Source: Nephromyces sp. MM_2019 (taxonomy: Eukaryota; Apicomplexa; Aconoidasida; Nephromycida). From it: a stretch of DNA of 38,920 bases. The translations under genes were made by a program, and so were the position numbers. The stretch spans positions 1 through 38,920 of the forward strand of contig JADHZB010000760.1 of the NCBI GenBank assembly GCA_015657535.1, written 5' to 3'. How positions within the stretch are numbered: the first letter of the stretch is position 1; every line of letters starts with the position of its first letter. Of the stretch, positions 24,529 through 37,800 are shown piece by piece. The notes below the pieces were generated by a model. It did no database searches, was not told the origin of the DNA, and saw only the letters and a list, made by a program, of their open reading frames with translations.

Positions 24529-26661
24529 TTAATCGATTTCGGGGCTATTTTCTCCTCTCATTTCCCAACGTCTCATTTTCTGTAGCACTACTTTTAAATC
24601 ATTAGATAATCGATCGAATTGACTCTTATCTTGTAGTGTTTTATTTTTTATAACTTCTTGTAATGAGCTTAGACCTTTTTGTAAGCCTTCACTAACTTGT
24701 AGTTGATCATTCATTTGTTGCAAGGTTTTAGTTTCTTCATCACGGATTTGTTCAATGTCCTCATGTAACTTGTTAATTTTCTTTTCTAAGCTGGCTATTC
24801 TACCTTCATAATCCGTTGTAGGCGATGAACCTTCTAATTTTTTTTGCATTTCCTGTAGTTGAAAGCGCATGGCACCTATAGAAACAGTTGTGCATAGAGG
24901 AGACATCCGAAAAACCTCAGAAGAAGGACGACCTGAATTATTCATATTGATTAATATATTATGATAATTTAAAAAAAAGGTATTGTGTACCTCTACTATC
25001 TTGACCACCAAAGATAAATAAAGATCTTGTTTTGGGGAATAAAACAAGAGGCCCCAACTTGGTTTGATAATTTAAGTCTTTTTCTCCAATATTGCATTTA
25101 AACCAGCACAGAGCAGAAAAGTCATAAGTATAAAAATCTGAATAGAAAAATTTTAGATTCCATAGATCCAAATAAATCAAAATATAATTGATTTAAGTCA
25201 TTCTTACCGCATATTCCATAATTTCCAAACCATCCACCGCATTCACCACCGCATATCCACATTCTATTGTCAAACATCAAAGCTGAATGACTGGAAATAC
25301 AGATCAAAATATTTAATATATTTTTTATTCGGAGCAAAATTGAAATTTTATTACTTGAAGCGAGGTGGTGGTTTTTCTCCTTGTGTAGATTCAAGGAGTT
25401 TCCACCTTTTAGATGTTATCGAGTAACACCAAAGATCATTACAGCCATTTCCTTTCCCTGTTAAGTCCCCTCCGAAAATATATAAAAATTCATTTTTTTT
25501 TGTTCTGGATATGTAATAAATCATGCTATGCCCGCACCTCCCTGGAGGGCAGTTGCTTTTTGTATTCATTTTCATATTAGTGAAAATGTTATCTAGTTAA
25601 AAGTAGGTATGTTAACAATTTGTAATTATAATACTTTGAGAAGGTTAATGTTTTAGGAATTTATGGAGTTTATTTTCGCAACTATTTTAAATTTATAATC
25701 AATGATATAAATTTTGTTAAAATTATAATTACCAGAGGTTTTAGAGTATCCATCATTCAACACCAAGTCCTTTGTGGATTTATTCATTCCACCATAGATG
25801 TAAACTGTGCCTGTTGTTGGGTTGACAGTCATAGCATGACCTTTTCGCGGAGTTGGGTAATCATCTTCATAAGCAAAAGTTGCTTCTCCACTAACTTTAA
25901 TATCAGTCCAACTTAACGTCTGAGAATCAAACACCCAGGAATCATTAAGTTCATTTCTGGATTCATTTTCTCCACCAAATAAAAAAACAGTTTCTCTATT
26001 GCAGTTCTCAGTTAATGGGATAGTTACAATTGATGATCCTGATCTACCCGTTGGTATATCGGATAATGGTACTATTTGATTGAAGCTGAAATCATATTTC
26101 AAGAATAATTATTTTCATATTTAAAACTAATTTATTTTAAAATTAATTCAACTAAAATTTTGTTGATCTAGATAAATATTTTAGCAATAAATTATAAATT
26201 ACGCTTGAGAGTTATAAAGCCATCTATTATTAAGCTTACAAGTTTGTATTAGGCTTGAACTTGATTAAATTAAATGGGTTTGCTATTTTACCGTTTTGTT
26301 CACCACCAGCTATATATATTTCATCACCACAATTGAGGCCTAGGCAACGGCTTAATGGATGAAAGCACTTGCTATCATGTATAATATTTGATACTAAAAA
26401 ATCAGGTGGAGAAAGTGTGCCAGGTGCCTTTTCTGAAATAATCATGTCAATTGATTTCTTACTAGCTCTTCTTGTTCTAGAATTTTCAGAACCTTCAGCG
26501 GAGTTAGAACGATTCTGCACTTTTTTAGGAGCTAATCTCTTATCTGAATCAATTTTTTTTGCTAATGACGAAGCTTTGCTTTTGGAAGCCACTGAAGGCT
26601 TATTAGGCTTTGGTTTTTCATTATCCGATTCAATTTCAGAAAAATCAGATAAATCCGACAT
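24529..26661 (-). CDS. Kelch-repeat protein with C-terminal coiled coil
   Basis: Six exons, 26661-26240, 26085-25733, 25592-25355, 25290-25208, 25137-24991 and 24932-24529, total 1647 nt (548 residues), all phases consistent. Residues 1-90 are charged and Ser/Lys-rich (SDLSDFSEIESDNEKPKP), probably disordered. Kelch-type beta-propeller blades follow, marked by EIYIAGGEQN, VFLFGGENES, VYIYGGMNKS, LYIFGGDLTG, MWICGGECGG and LFIFGGQDSR, with P..R and H/RSG-type spacers: six blades, the usual number for one propeller. The last 130 residues form a predicted coiled coil (RIASLEKKINKLHEDIEQIR). No BTB or F-box domain. The kelch plus C-terminal coiled coil suggests a scaffold such as those at cell tips or the cytoskeleton (compare yeast Kel1/Tea1); that role is inference. 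Confidence 0.9.
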
Positions 26662-26669
26662 TTTAACGG

Positions 26670-27520
26670 ACTAATTTAACTGAATTACTTAAACTCTAAA
26701 TTCAGTATAACAATATCATCCAAGTATTTTAAGCAAAATATTATTTAAAACATTTAGATATGATTGGACTGAAACCCAATTATATCTGAAATTGAATTTT
26801 TTCTATTTTTATATATCGCTAATATAAACCATAATAAAACGATATTTACTCATGTGAATAAAAAATTTTCTAAGTGTGAGCACATTTAGATAAGTAGTCC
26901 ACAAATGTTAAAAGTTATGGTGCAAACAAGAGAAGTATAGATATTTGAAATACCATATATACTATATAGACTTTTAACATTTAAAATTTATCTCATTATA
27001 AGTTTGGTGGTTTTTTACATTAGAGCAGTAAATAAAAAACAAATTAATTAGTAGCACTATGGCACGTTAAAAGATTTATTACGAATTAATAAGTCTTTTT
27101 CGTGCATTACTACAATGATCTTTTGGAATTACATAAAAGTTATGAAGCTTAGAGGTCTAAATTTAATATAGATAAACTATAACATTGCTCTTAGTATTTT
27201 TATTTTTTTGTATTCTAGTTTATTATTTCTAGTAATCATCTTACCTAAGCATAGTTAATAATATTAGTTAACATTTTATATTTTGTAGTAAAGCATTGTT
27301 CTAACTGAAAATTTTATAAATTTATAAATGAATTTCTAGCTAATGGTAAGGTTTGAGCTTCGTATTAAATAAAGTTTTGACAATAAGAAAATTGCTACAT
27401 AGTTTTAACATATTGAAGTGTGATTTATATTTTTAGTTTTAAAAATATAAAAAATGTAAATTAGGCTAATATTTGTTTCAAATTGAAAGCTTCAATTGTG
27501 GTTCGGATAGAGAATAGCAA
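26670..27520. other. Intergenic, no gene seen
   Basis: AT-rich region between the kelch gene's start and the 3' end of the next minus-strand gene. No open frame or RNA gene recognised. Confidence 0.5.
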
Positions 27521-27525
27521 TAGAG

Positions 27526-29736
27526 TTAAACTCGGTTTTTCATTTTATTTCGATTTGCCTGCACTAAGGCTAATGGATGACACAAATCTAGAAACAATGT
27601 TTTTGTTATCTCCCTGTATTTATTTTAAAAAACAATTTTTGTTTATGAATATGAGCTAAGGTCAATAGTTTGATTAGTAATTCTAGAAAAAATTTGAATA
27701 AAAAATGTGTGATCATTAATTAAAAATACCTTGAGATCTCTCTTAGCATTCCAAAAAGTGTTATTTTCTAATGTACCTGCAGACTCTCGTTTGTTGTATT
27801 CTTCATTCTCCAAATCAAATGATTGCTGGTGCTCGATCTCTAGAGAGTGCAGGCTGCTATCTGATGATACTGAGGTAGAGATTTGTCTTTTTACTAAGGC
27901 AGGTATTTGTGAACCGAGTTGTGTTATTGGGAAATTATTTCCTTTAAAAAAACTGTTATGAGTTGAATAGGCTGCAACTTCATAACTTCGATCTATCAGA
28001 GGTTAAAATTAGGGAAAAATTTTACTATCAAAGGAAGTTAATTATAGTCTGGTTGTAGATTTCTCCATACCATTTGCCCTTGGTTTGCGGCTTGTAGTGT
28101 TCTGTAAAAGTTAAGTTCAGAGGTAATAGAAGCTGAGCCAATAGTTAACTAAACTTTAACCAACCTTAGAAAATTTTTTGGGGTGTATATCACGTGGAAG
28201 GGTTTTGAGTGCCACCTTAATCACTTGGATATTCGATTTATTTGTCAGGTATGAGTCAATGTTGAATTCTTTATTAATAGCTAAAATAAGTATGCAGGAA
28301 GTTTGTGAAAACGAATATATTCCTTCAGTCAAAGGGTGACTTGTAATAAATTTGATTAAAAATTCACCTGTTTTTAAACTTGTATCTAATTTACTGAGAC
28401 ACTCATCATACACTTCTTGGTTATGGTTTTCGATATCAATACTTTTAAGATCATTTATTGATGGGATTCTGAGATATTTAGTATTTTAAATAGTTTCGAA
28501 TCTAAGATATCGAATATAATTAATTTAAATTTCTAACGTTGCTGATATGTCAAGATTATCAAGCTTAATTGGGTTTCCGGGTATTTTAGCTTCTAAAAAT
28601 AATTGAATGCGAAGTAGAATGAATTTTAAATTTGGCTGCTTTTTACCTTGAAAGTTTTCAAAATTCATTTTCATTACTAAGGTTGTGTAAACTTCTTCGA
28701 AAACTTCATTTTTCTTAAAGTATAGAAAAGAGTTTATAGTACAACCATATTGTCTATTATTTGTTTTCATTTAAACTAACTGACTTACTATTCTCAGTAT
28801 TTCTTCAGTAGCTTTAGTGAGATCAGTGTCATTATATTCCCTTAGCTTGGATTCATTGTTTGAATTAGTAGTTTCTTTGAGGTTATCAGTCGACTTTGTG
28901 TCAATCGAAGCCGAAGTGAACTCCTTAAATTCAAGATTATCCTCTATTGTTGCTATAGTTTCAAAAGTAGATTCAATTAAAATAACAAAAAGAGTGCTAT
29001 TAATATTTTTGGAAATTTTTATCTAGATATATAACTTGTAATTTATGGTACCATTATTAGATGCCTTTGTGGAACTGGGTAGATTTGAAGCCTTCGGTGA
29101 GCTCGGGAAGAGTGTTTCATAAGTGTGAGCCTTATAAAAATCAGGGCTCACAGATCTCGGTGACTCTTCAAATAAAAAACTACTGCTTTGGTTTAGCCAA
29201 TCTCCCTCATCATTTATATCGAAAGATTTTCGAAAAGTAAGATTTTCAGTAGCAGTGTATTGTATCTCATCTATTTGAAATATCCCAAAAGGATTTCATA
29301 TTATATTCCAATATAGTTTCGAATACTTAAAAATGTGTGTACACTAAGAAAATTCAATAAAAAGTAGATATATTAAAGCACTTGTTATGTACCATTTTGC
29401 ATCTCGAAAGTATTTGTGGATTCTGAGCTTCCTTGATTTTCATAAAGGCTTGGTGTAGCCACTTCATCTGAATAATAATAAATTGATGTTGAATAAATAG
29501 GGTTTTCGTAGCAGTTAAAAACATGCTGATTGTTTAGAAGATTTTATCCTAACTTTGCTCATTTGTTTGATTCATGAGTTCATGGTCAGGATTTTCATGG
29601 GTAATACTATTGTCACATAGCTGAACAAGAGAAATAAAAGATTCTTTGTTATAATTATAAAAGAAGTAAATTCAATTAATGGAATCAGTAGCTTATTTAC
29701 TTGTATATCCTCATCAATTCCTTGTGATTTTTTCAT
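27526..29736 (-). CDS. Unrecognised acidic/Ser-rich protein, 10 exons
   Basis: Exons 29736-29701, 29620-29554, 29467-29393, 29270-29052, 28952-28789, 28713-28538, 28468-28165, 28101-28071, 27992-27777 and 27587-27526 total 1350 nt (449 residues), phases all matching. The start MKKSQGIDEDIQ is the first ATG of a 12-codon exon; further 5' exons cannot be excluded. Residues 1-180 are acidic, Asn/Ser/Thr-rich and probably disordered (DINDEGDWLNQSSSF). Residues about 195-355 look folded (KNEVFEEVYTTLVMK, LKFILLRIQLFLEAKIPG, GEFLIKFITSHPLTEGIYSF). The tail is again polar. A GTATTT donor at 27729 would lengthen the ninth exon to 27730 and change the C terminus, so alternative splicing is possible. 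No domain recognised. The exon 28713 acceptor (CTTTAAG) is weak. Confidence 0.65.
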
Positions 29737-29739
29737 TCG

Positions 29740-32119
29740 TAGGTTGTGAAATTCAACACTTTGTGTTGTTGATTAGTTGAAGAAGTTCAGGTGTGAGGCT
29801 TTTCCAGGATATGGATTATAAAATTAAGTTTTTAAATTCATTCATATCAGAAAGAAAACTTTTTCAAAAATCAAAATAATTTTCAAATATGTAGAGTAAT
29901 TACCCAAAACTTAGCAGATGTTGTGTAACTGCACTCTTTTCGTTAGAAAGCACCTATGCTATAAATAATAATTCCATAATTGAATAAAATAAGTTGATTC
30001 TACATAACTAATTGTGTGAATTGTTTACTTATTTCTAAGATTAATTGTTAATCAATCACTTGAGTGTTTGATAAGAATTTATAAACCAAAGTAAAATTAA
30101 GAGATTTATATCAAAAAAATTTACCTCAAGTGACGACTTATAAAATGACATATTTCTACCAAAGTTACAGCTATATTCATACACACATATGCACACATAA
30201 ATATGTTTTTACTAGAAATGAAAATTGTAAATGATATGAAATTAGATCTGTGTTTGTAGGTCATAAACTAAGTAATTAATTTATATGACTACATTGATAA
30301 AATGTTATGTGTGATAAAAGTGGTTATTTTACATAAATTTCACACACAAATGTGTCTCTCAAAAATTATAAACCTATTGAAATTCTCACCGAGCTTTAGC
30401 TAATATAAGATACCATAATATTTTATCATTATCACAGAAAAAGTTACATATACTGTTACTTAAATGGGTGAAAATTTTAATCTGATTTAAAATTTTGTTA
30501 GGATTAAAAAAACGACCCGAATTACTAATTTTTTTAGAAAACAATACATATATATATTTATATATATATATGTAATTATTAACTGATCACATTTTATTCC
30601 AAATAAATAGAGTTTAATTTTGTGAACATTCATATTTTTATCTTTTGTTTCCACATTTGTTATTATACCTAATATTGGTTATATGTGATATATACATATA
30701 ATTAATTCCAATGGTTTCATTCTTCTGATTGAGAAGCATAACAGATTAGAGAGTTAAATATATTTTTTGCATTAACTTTCACTTTGTGAAATAAAAAATT
30801 ATTCCTTTTCTGTATCATATAAATAAAATATGAGGTATTATCTATTTTTCAAACTTTAATTAAATTTACATATATTTATACATTTCCAATGAGTGGTAAA
30901 ATTGGAGATTTGCTGGTTTTATTTTATTATCTATTAAATTTATTATCTTAGTTAATACCATTGTTCAAAGCATCAAAAATTTCATAAGCGCTTATTTTCT
31001 TTAGAATTCTTGATGTGTGTGTTGTTAATATTAGAAGCTTCAAATAACTTTAGGTATTTAAAAAATGTGTTTTATTTAAGTAAAAGATATGAATTTGATA
31101 AATTATTTTATTAAAAGTCATGTGCGTGGTTATAATATGTTAAAGAATAATTATGTATTAAAAGTAAATATTATACATCAAGGTATTCCCAAATCAAAGT
31201 AAGTAATATGTAATACAATTTCTTGTGTTATAATTAATTAAAATTATGAAAAAAGCATTATAGAAAAATATTAAGTCTTAGTTTGTTTGTTTATATAGTT
31301 AAGCTTTTGTATCAATACAAATCAAATTGCTTCATTTAAACAAATCCTTATGAGTATATGACAAGACAAATCTAAGATATGTTATCAAATAAATAAATTG
31401 TCCTTAATCATTTACGTCTAAACTAATTTATCTTATAATTCAATTATTATTCGAACAGTTGATTTTAAAGTTTTACTTGAAATTAACTTTATAATTTTGT
31501 ACATCAATTTTGTATATAAACTTTGCTCGAATATATTATTGTTGCTTATGATCTCTAATATTGTTGATTTAATATTTTTCCTTTCAAATTTAATTAAAAT
31601 AAATATCAAGAAGTTGAATATAAGTGGATATTAAAAATCTAAACTATTTATAAGTAATATTATTAACTTCTAATTAGTTGTTTATATAGCAGTAAGTAAG
31701 AAAAAATGTTTTTAAATTGTGAAATGGGTTATGTGTGTAGAGCTTTATACACTTATTTGAATTACATATAGAGTAGATAGATATTGTAGACTCATTCTAT
31801 ATCATCAAAAGCAAAAAACATTGCTAATTTGGAAGGATCAATCTTATTATATTAAAATTTTAGTCCTCATAAAAGTTTTGTTATTTACCTTAGTTTTCTT
31901 AATTTGATAATTTTATCTATTTGAGGATAAGTTAGCTAATTTGTAAACTCAATCAAAATCAAAGGTAAATTATTTGCTCCTTGTATTCATCAGCATTGCT
32001 TGATTTCTATGTATAAATATATGTATATATTTATTTATATATTCTAAGGTGTATAAGGGTAAGTATAGGTAAATATAAAAGTAAATGTACATAAACAAAA
32101 TTATAAATAGTATATATTT

Positions 32120-32152
<33 letters not shown>

Positions 32153-32420
32153 AAAAACTTCCATCAAATTGAGATCAGGATGAGAATAGTTTTTTCATTA
32201 TGTGTGGATGTGTGAAATATAAAATAGAAATTATATAATAATTTTGATTGTGAGTACTAGGTAAATTACATTGGAATGGACTTTTTAGTCAGTTGTAATA
32301 TGATCACTTCCTATGTTTTTTCCTATATAAAAATAAGATATGTAGATTAGTTATGATTTCTTATAAATTATAAAATTTTTAAGATATGAGGCATAATTCT
32401 ATTTGTAATTAAGTGTGTGT
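29740..32420. other. Long AT-rich intergenic region, no gene seen
   Basis: About 2.7 kb with dense A/T homopolymers and TA runs, including a (TA)n tract near 32122-32151. A stretch at about 29935-29905 (minus) ending in TTTGGGTAATT could be a 5'-UTR exon of the preceding gene. I see no coding stretch, tRNA or rRNA. Confidence 0.5.
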
Positions 32421-32426
32421 GTATGC

Positions 32427-34792
32427 TTAAATATACTTCTTATGTTCAGATGTTGATTTCTTATGCTTTTTGCGGTGTTTATTACGGTGTTCATCACGCT
32501 TTTCATCTACAGATGACCTTTTTTCATTTCTAGAATCACTATAATGTGTGTATGTATTTGGAAATAAGATTAGTATACAATTGAGGATGTGTGTGTTCAT
32601 GTGTAAATGATAAAGTCTATCTATTTTCATATAGAGTGAATATATTTATCATATGCTCTATGTTCTTATGATTGGGTGTGGGTGTGAGGAAATTATGTGT
32701 TATGTATTATAATTATAGGGTGTGTGTTTGAATATTGTATATAAATTATTATGGTTATAGTAAGTGTGTGTTTTATTGTATTTGTAATTATCTAAAAATG
32801 GGGTATGAACTTATAATACAAAAAATCTATGTGAAATGTGTATAATATATTTCTAAGTCCTGTGTGTATCTCATGGTTTCTAGCTTATAAAATGTTAATG
32901 GATGTGTGCGTGTAGTGTTAAATAATCCTAAAAAAAAGTTATAGATTAAATAGTGCACTTACACTGCTTCTTTCTTAGAGTCTTGTTCAATCCCATCATT
33001 TTCGGGTTGTGTGTCATCGCTGGTATAGACAAGTAATGTGTAGTGTATGTGATAAATGTTTGAGATTAATAAGATTATTGTGTGTATTCTTTTATTATTT
33101 AAATTATGTGAGTGCGTTTACCATAATGTATTATATACAAACTGTGTAGAGTATAGGGGTATATATAATAATATTAAGTATTAAGTAAAACCAATATAGA
33201 ATAAATGATTGTGTGTTATAATACAACTAAGATACAAGAGAGATTTATTCATTAAGATAGTGTGTAAAATGATACGCATAGTCTTAGAGGAAAGTGATGT
33301 AATATGATGATTTAAAAATGAGGGTATATAAAAGATAATGTTTGTTTGGGTATGATATAGTTAAAATTGAATATTAAATTACATTTTTTTAGTGTGTGCT
33401 GGGCTTTGTGAACGATTGTTTTTGTGATCATCTACAGATGAGTTTGTAGAATAAGATGGTGAAATAGAGGCTCTTCTTGGTGGGCTAGAACTCCTTGAAG
33501 AGTAGGTATATCTCCTCCTTCTTCGGGAAGGGGATCTTGCTTTTGTTTTAGTTCGACTCTTTCTCCTCTAAATAATAAACAAGGGTCGCCAATTTGTTTA
33601 AAATTTCACACACACACATGTATAACAACATATACACACAGACATTTGAAAATATTGTACACATAAACGCATTTTAAAAAAATTTACACACACGAACCTG
33701 TGTAACAATATACACACATATGAATACATTCCTTTTGCTTTTTAGGATATACACATATATATTTATATGTAAATGTATATCTGAAGATGTGTTTGATTTC
33801 AAAGTAAAGGGGAATATATATATAAATATAAAAATATATATATATATGTGTGTATGTGTGTTAAAGGATAAATGTAAATATAATAGTGTTTAACTTACGG
33901 AAATAGATGAACGATAAGAATCTGTGCTACGGCTATGCCTTGCTGGTGAGGGTGAGTATCGGTGCCTTCGATAACGACTGAAAAATAATTCGAACAAAAA
34001 TAAATTTATTATGTGTGTAGTATTCATATAATGATTAGATGGAATTTTATGTGTGCATATATTATTAAAAGGGGTGATAAATTGTCAGTGTGTGTATGGG
34101 AATGAATTAATAGGTATTCAAAAGAGAGATAAACCAATGGTACTTTTCAATAAACAAAAAAAGTGTGTGTATACAATCTTAGTATTGTGGAATATTCATG
34201 TGTGTGTATATACTTCTATTATAAGTGTACAAGCTTACTCCCGACTATATCGACTATTACTTTCATTTCTTCTATATGAGTGGCGCTTATATATTTCTCT
34301 CTCTCTTAATTTTTCACCTTCCTTAACCCACCATGGCTCACCCCTTGGAGAGAATTCTCTCCTATATTTAAATATATACATATATATATATATATGCATA
34401 TGTGTGTTACTAATATATGGGTGTTTTTTAGATCTGCTTTAGGTACATGTGTGCGTGTTAGATAAGTGTCTATGAGATATGTGTGTGTAGGTGTTGTGTG
34501 CTTTAAATATATATATTATATACAGATAGAGAATTGTTAGGTGATAAATACACAAACGATTATCTTATTCAAACACACAATTTATTATATACCTCCTATA
34601 ATTCCTTCTGTGATCACGGCTAATTGAAGATGAATATGATCTCCTTATGGGTGGAGACCTTCTTGAGTGGTCTGATGATTGGGAGCGATTTGCAATATTC
34701 CTAATAAAAGTATTTGGATAAATATAAAGTATTTTTACACATTGATTATGGCTAAGGATGCACATACACAGAGACATACGTATATTCATAAA

Positions 34793-34880
<88 letters not shown>

Positions 34881-37800
34881 CATACACACACACACACACA
34901 CACATATTCATAATAACATTTAAACAAGCACAAATGTATTCAAACTAATACCTACATATTCACACACATACATACACACATAGACGCGTACATATTCATA
35001 ATAAAACAAACACATACCCACACACTCACACATATACATTAATCCCCACCCCCCTTTACACACACATACCGATATTCATCTCCTCGTTTTGAAATATCAT
35101 CCCCTTCTTTACTTTCTGCCTTACTTGTGTGTGTAGTGTGTGTAGTGTGTGTAGTTGTGTCGGGTGAATTTTCTTTGAGAATTTTCTCAATAACTTTACT
35201 ACTCTTTGCTCTAACCATAGCCATCTTCTCCTCCAATTTTAATTTGTTAATTTGTTGGTAGGCAACTGGGATTGAGTTAGTGTGTGTAGTTACATCAAAT
35301 TGTATACCCTCAGGCTCCTTATATCTTACAGTAGTTTTTGATTTGGTTATACTACACAATAAATATGTGGGTGGGTGTGTATATATAGTGTTTGTTTGGA
35401 GTGGAAGGGGGATGAGTTGTGTGTGTGTAGTGTTTGATTTTAAGTGTGTATATGATGCTTGGATTGAGGTATGCTTATGTATTCAATGTGGAGTGTGTGT
35501 GAATGGTTCTGTTAAATTGTTTGGATGAAGGTAAATAATATGTATATGTATATGTAAATAAACAGGTTATGTATAAACTAGATGGTTATGATAATGTGTG
35601 TATGTAGGTACACATGTATTGGGGGGTTTATATATGTGTGTGTATCACTAAACTTCAAGATCTTAAAGTATAGTAGGGTGTCTGTATAATCTATTTCTAT
35701 AAAGAAGTGTGTAGCATTCATTACTGTAATTTTTGTCCCCCAAATTCAAAACCATCCATATTTAAGGATGTGTTTGCCACAATCGGATTTGCGAATTGTA
35801 TTAAACAAAATCTATAACAAAATAATTCAATTATGTATACATGTTTAATATTTCAAGTATAAGATACACACATACATATAATACTTAATACACATACATA
35901 CATATTCATAATACTCAATACGCACACATACACATAATACTCAATATACAAACATAAATATAATACTTAATATATACACATACATATAATAATTAATACA
36001 CACACATATACATTATACTTAATACGGACACATACACATAATACTCAATACATACACTTACACATAATAATTTACACATGTACACATTAATCTATACACA
36101 CTACTCAACACATACACATATATACAACTAAATAAACACACACACACTACTCAATATACACACACACACTACTCAACACATACACACACACACTACTCAA
36201 CACATATACACACATGCTACTAAATAAACACACACACACTACTAAATAAACACACACACACTACTCAACACATACACACACACACTACTCAACACATACA
36301 CTCACACACTACTCAACACATACACACACACACTACTCAACACATACACACACACACTACTCAACACATACACACACACACTACTCAACACATACACACA
36401 CACACTACTCAACACATACACACACTACTCAATATACACACACACACTACTCACCTAGAATAAGGTGGTTCAACAAGGTTGTCTATACGAATATCTTCAA
36501 CGGCACCAAAAATATTGTTAAAGACTGATTTTAGATCATGTTCTGTGCTCTGAAATAATTTTAAATGTATAAATAATTAGTTAGTGTAATATATAATAAA
36601 TGTGTGTGTGTGTGTGTGGTGTAGGGGTGTTAGAATATGTAACAAGATGTGTGTGTTTGATATCGGTGTTTAGGAATGTATCACAATGTATATATAAGCC
36701 ATGTGTGTATGTAAAAACATAGTACGAAAGAATCACAATCTACACACACAAAGAATATGTGTGTGTAAAAATAATCAATTTATATTACGTACAGTGAGGG
36801 GGAAATTGTCAACATAGATAGTCTTTTCTAGCATTTTCTGTTCTGTGTCTTCAAATTTTTTCTGAAATAATAAAAAGTTAATAAATAATAAAACACACAC
36901 ATATACACACACATTGATATGGGCAAATTATACAAGTATAGAGTGTATATACAGTGTGTGGAAAGCGTGGAATTTCTTGGATAATTTTTCGGATGCTAAG
37001 AGTGTGTGTAAATACAACACAACTATATCAAACAATGTGTAAATGTATATACCCACACATAAAACACACACACAGTGATAAAATATATTTATGTGGTTTA
37101 TGTGTGTATTTAGGAGAGACATTGGGTCGTTCTTCAAAGAATGCTCTTGTTATCTTGGTTAAAATTCTGAGAAACCAATTGTAGGTATCTACACATAACG
37201 TAGCTAATTTCCTACCAAATTGTGTGTGTAAAACTAGTAACCAACCAAAGTGGTTTGTGTGTAAGGATATGTGTGTAAAAGTATTAAAGTTAAGTCTGTA
37301 TAGATGAACGAGATTGATTTGATTTACTTCTGAGATTCAATAATGAGATTCTTAGCTTTTATACTCAATATAGTATGATTTTTATATATATATGTGTTTG
37401 TGTGATTGTGTGTTGTGATGTGTGTGTATGTGTATGTGTTGTGATGTGTGTGTATGTGTTGTGATGTGTGTGAGTGTAAGTCTGTGTGTATGTGTTGTGA
37501 TGTGTGTGAGTGTAAGTGTGTGTGTATGTGTTGTAATGTGTGTGAGTGTAAGTGTGTGTGTAACAGTTGCAATGTGTGTGTGTGTGTGTAACAGTTGCAA
37601 TGTGTGTGTGTGTGTGTAAGTGTGTGTGTAACAGTTGCAATGTGTGTGTGTGTGTGTAAGTGTGTGTGTAACAGTTGCAATGTGTGTGTGTGTGTGTGTA
37701 ACAGTTGCAATGTGTGTGTGTGTGTGTAACAGCTGCAATGTGTGTGTGTGTGTGTAACAGTTGCAATGTGTGTGTGTGTGTGTAACAGTTGCAATGTGTG

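Noticed and set aside
26203..26260. A 21-nt kelch microexon with a 37-nt intron
   Set aside because: A simpler single intron (26239-26086, donor GTAAGC) joins the exons in phase with equal coding length and normal size.
26369..29026. Plus-strand ORFs at 26369-26674, 27731-27961 and 28817-29026
   Set aside because: Antisense shadows of phase-consistent minus-strand exons of the kelch and orphan genes.
34565..34948. Open frames of repeating Cys-Val or His-Thr
   Set aside because: Pure (CA)n microsatellite translation inside an intron. Only 34700-34593 is coding.
36110..36453. CRISPR-like regular array
   Set aside because: Tandem units with no distinct unique spacers, inside a eukaryotic intron.
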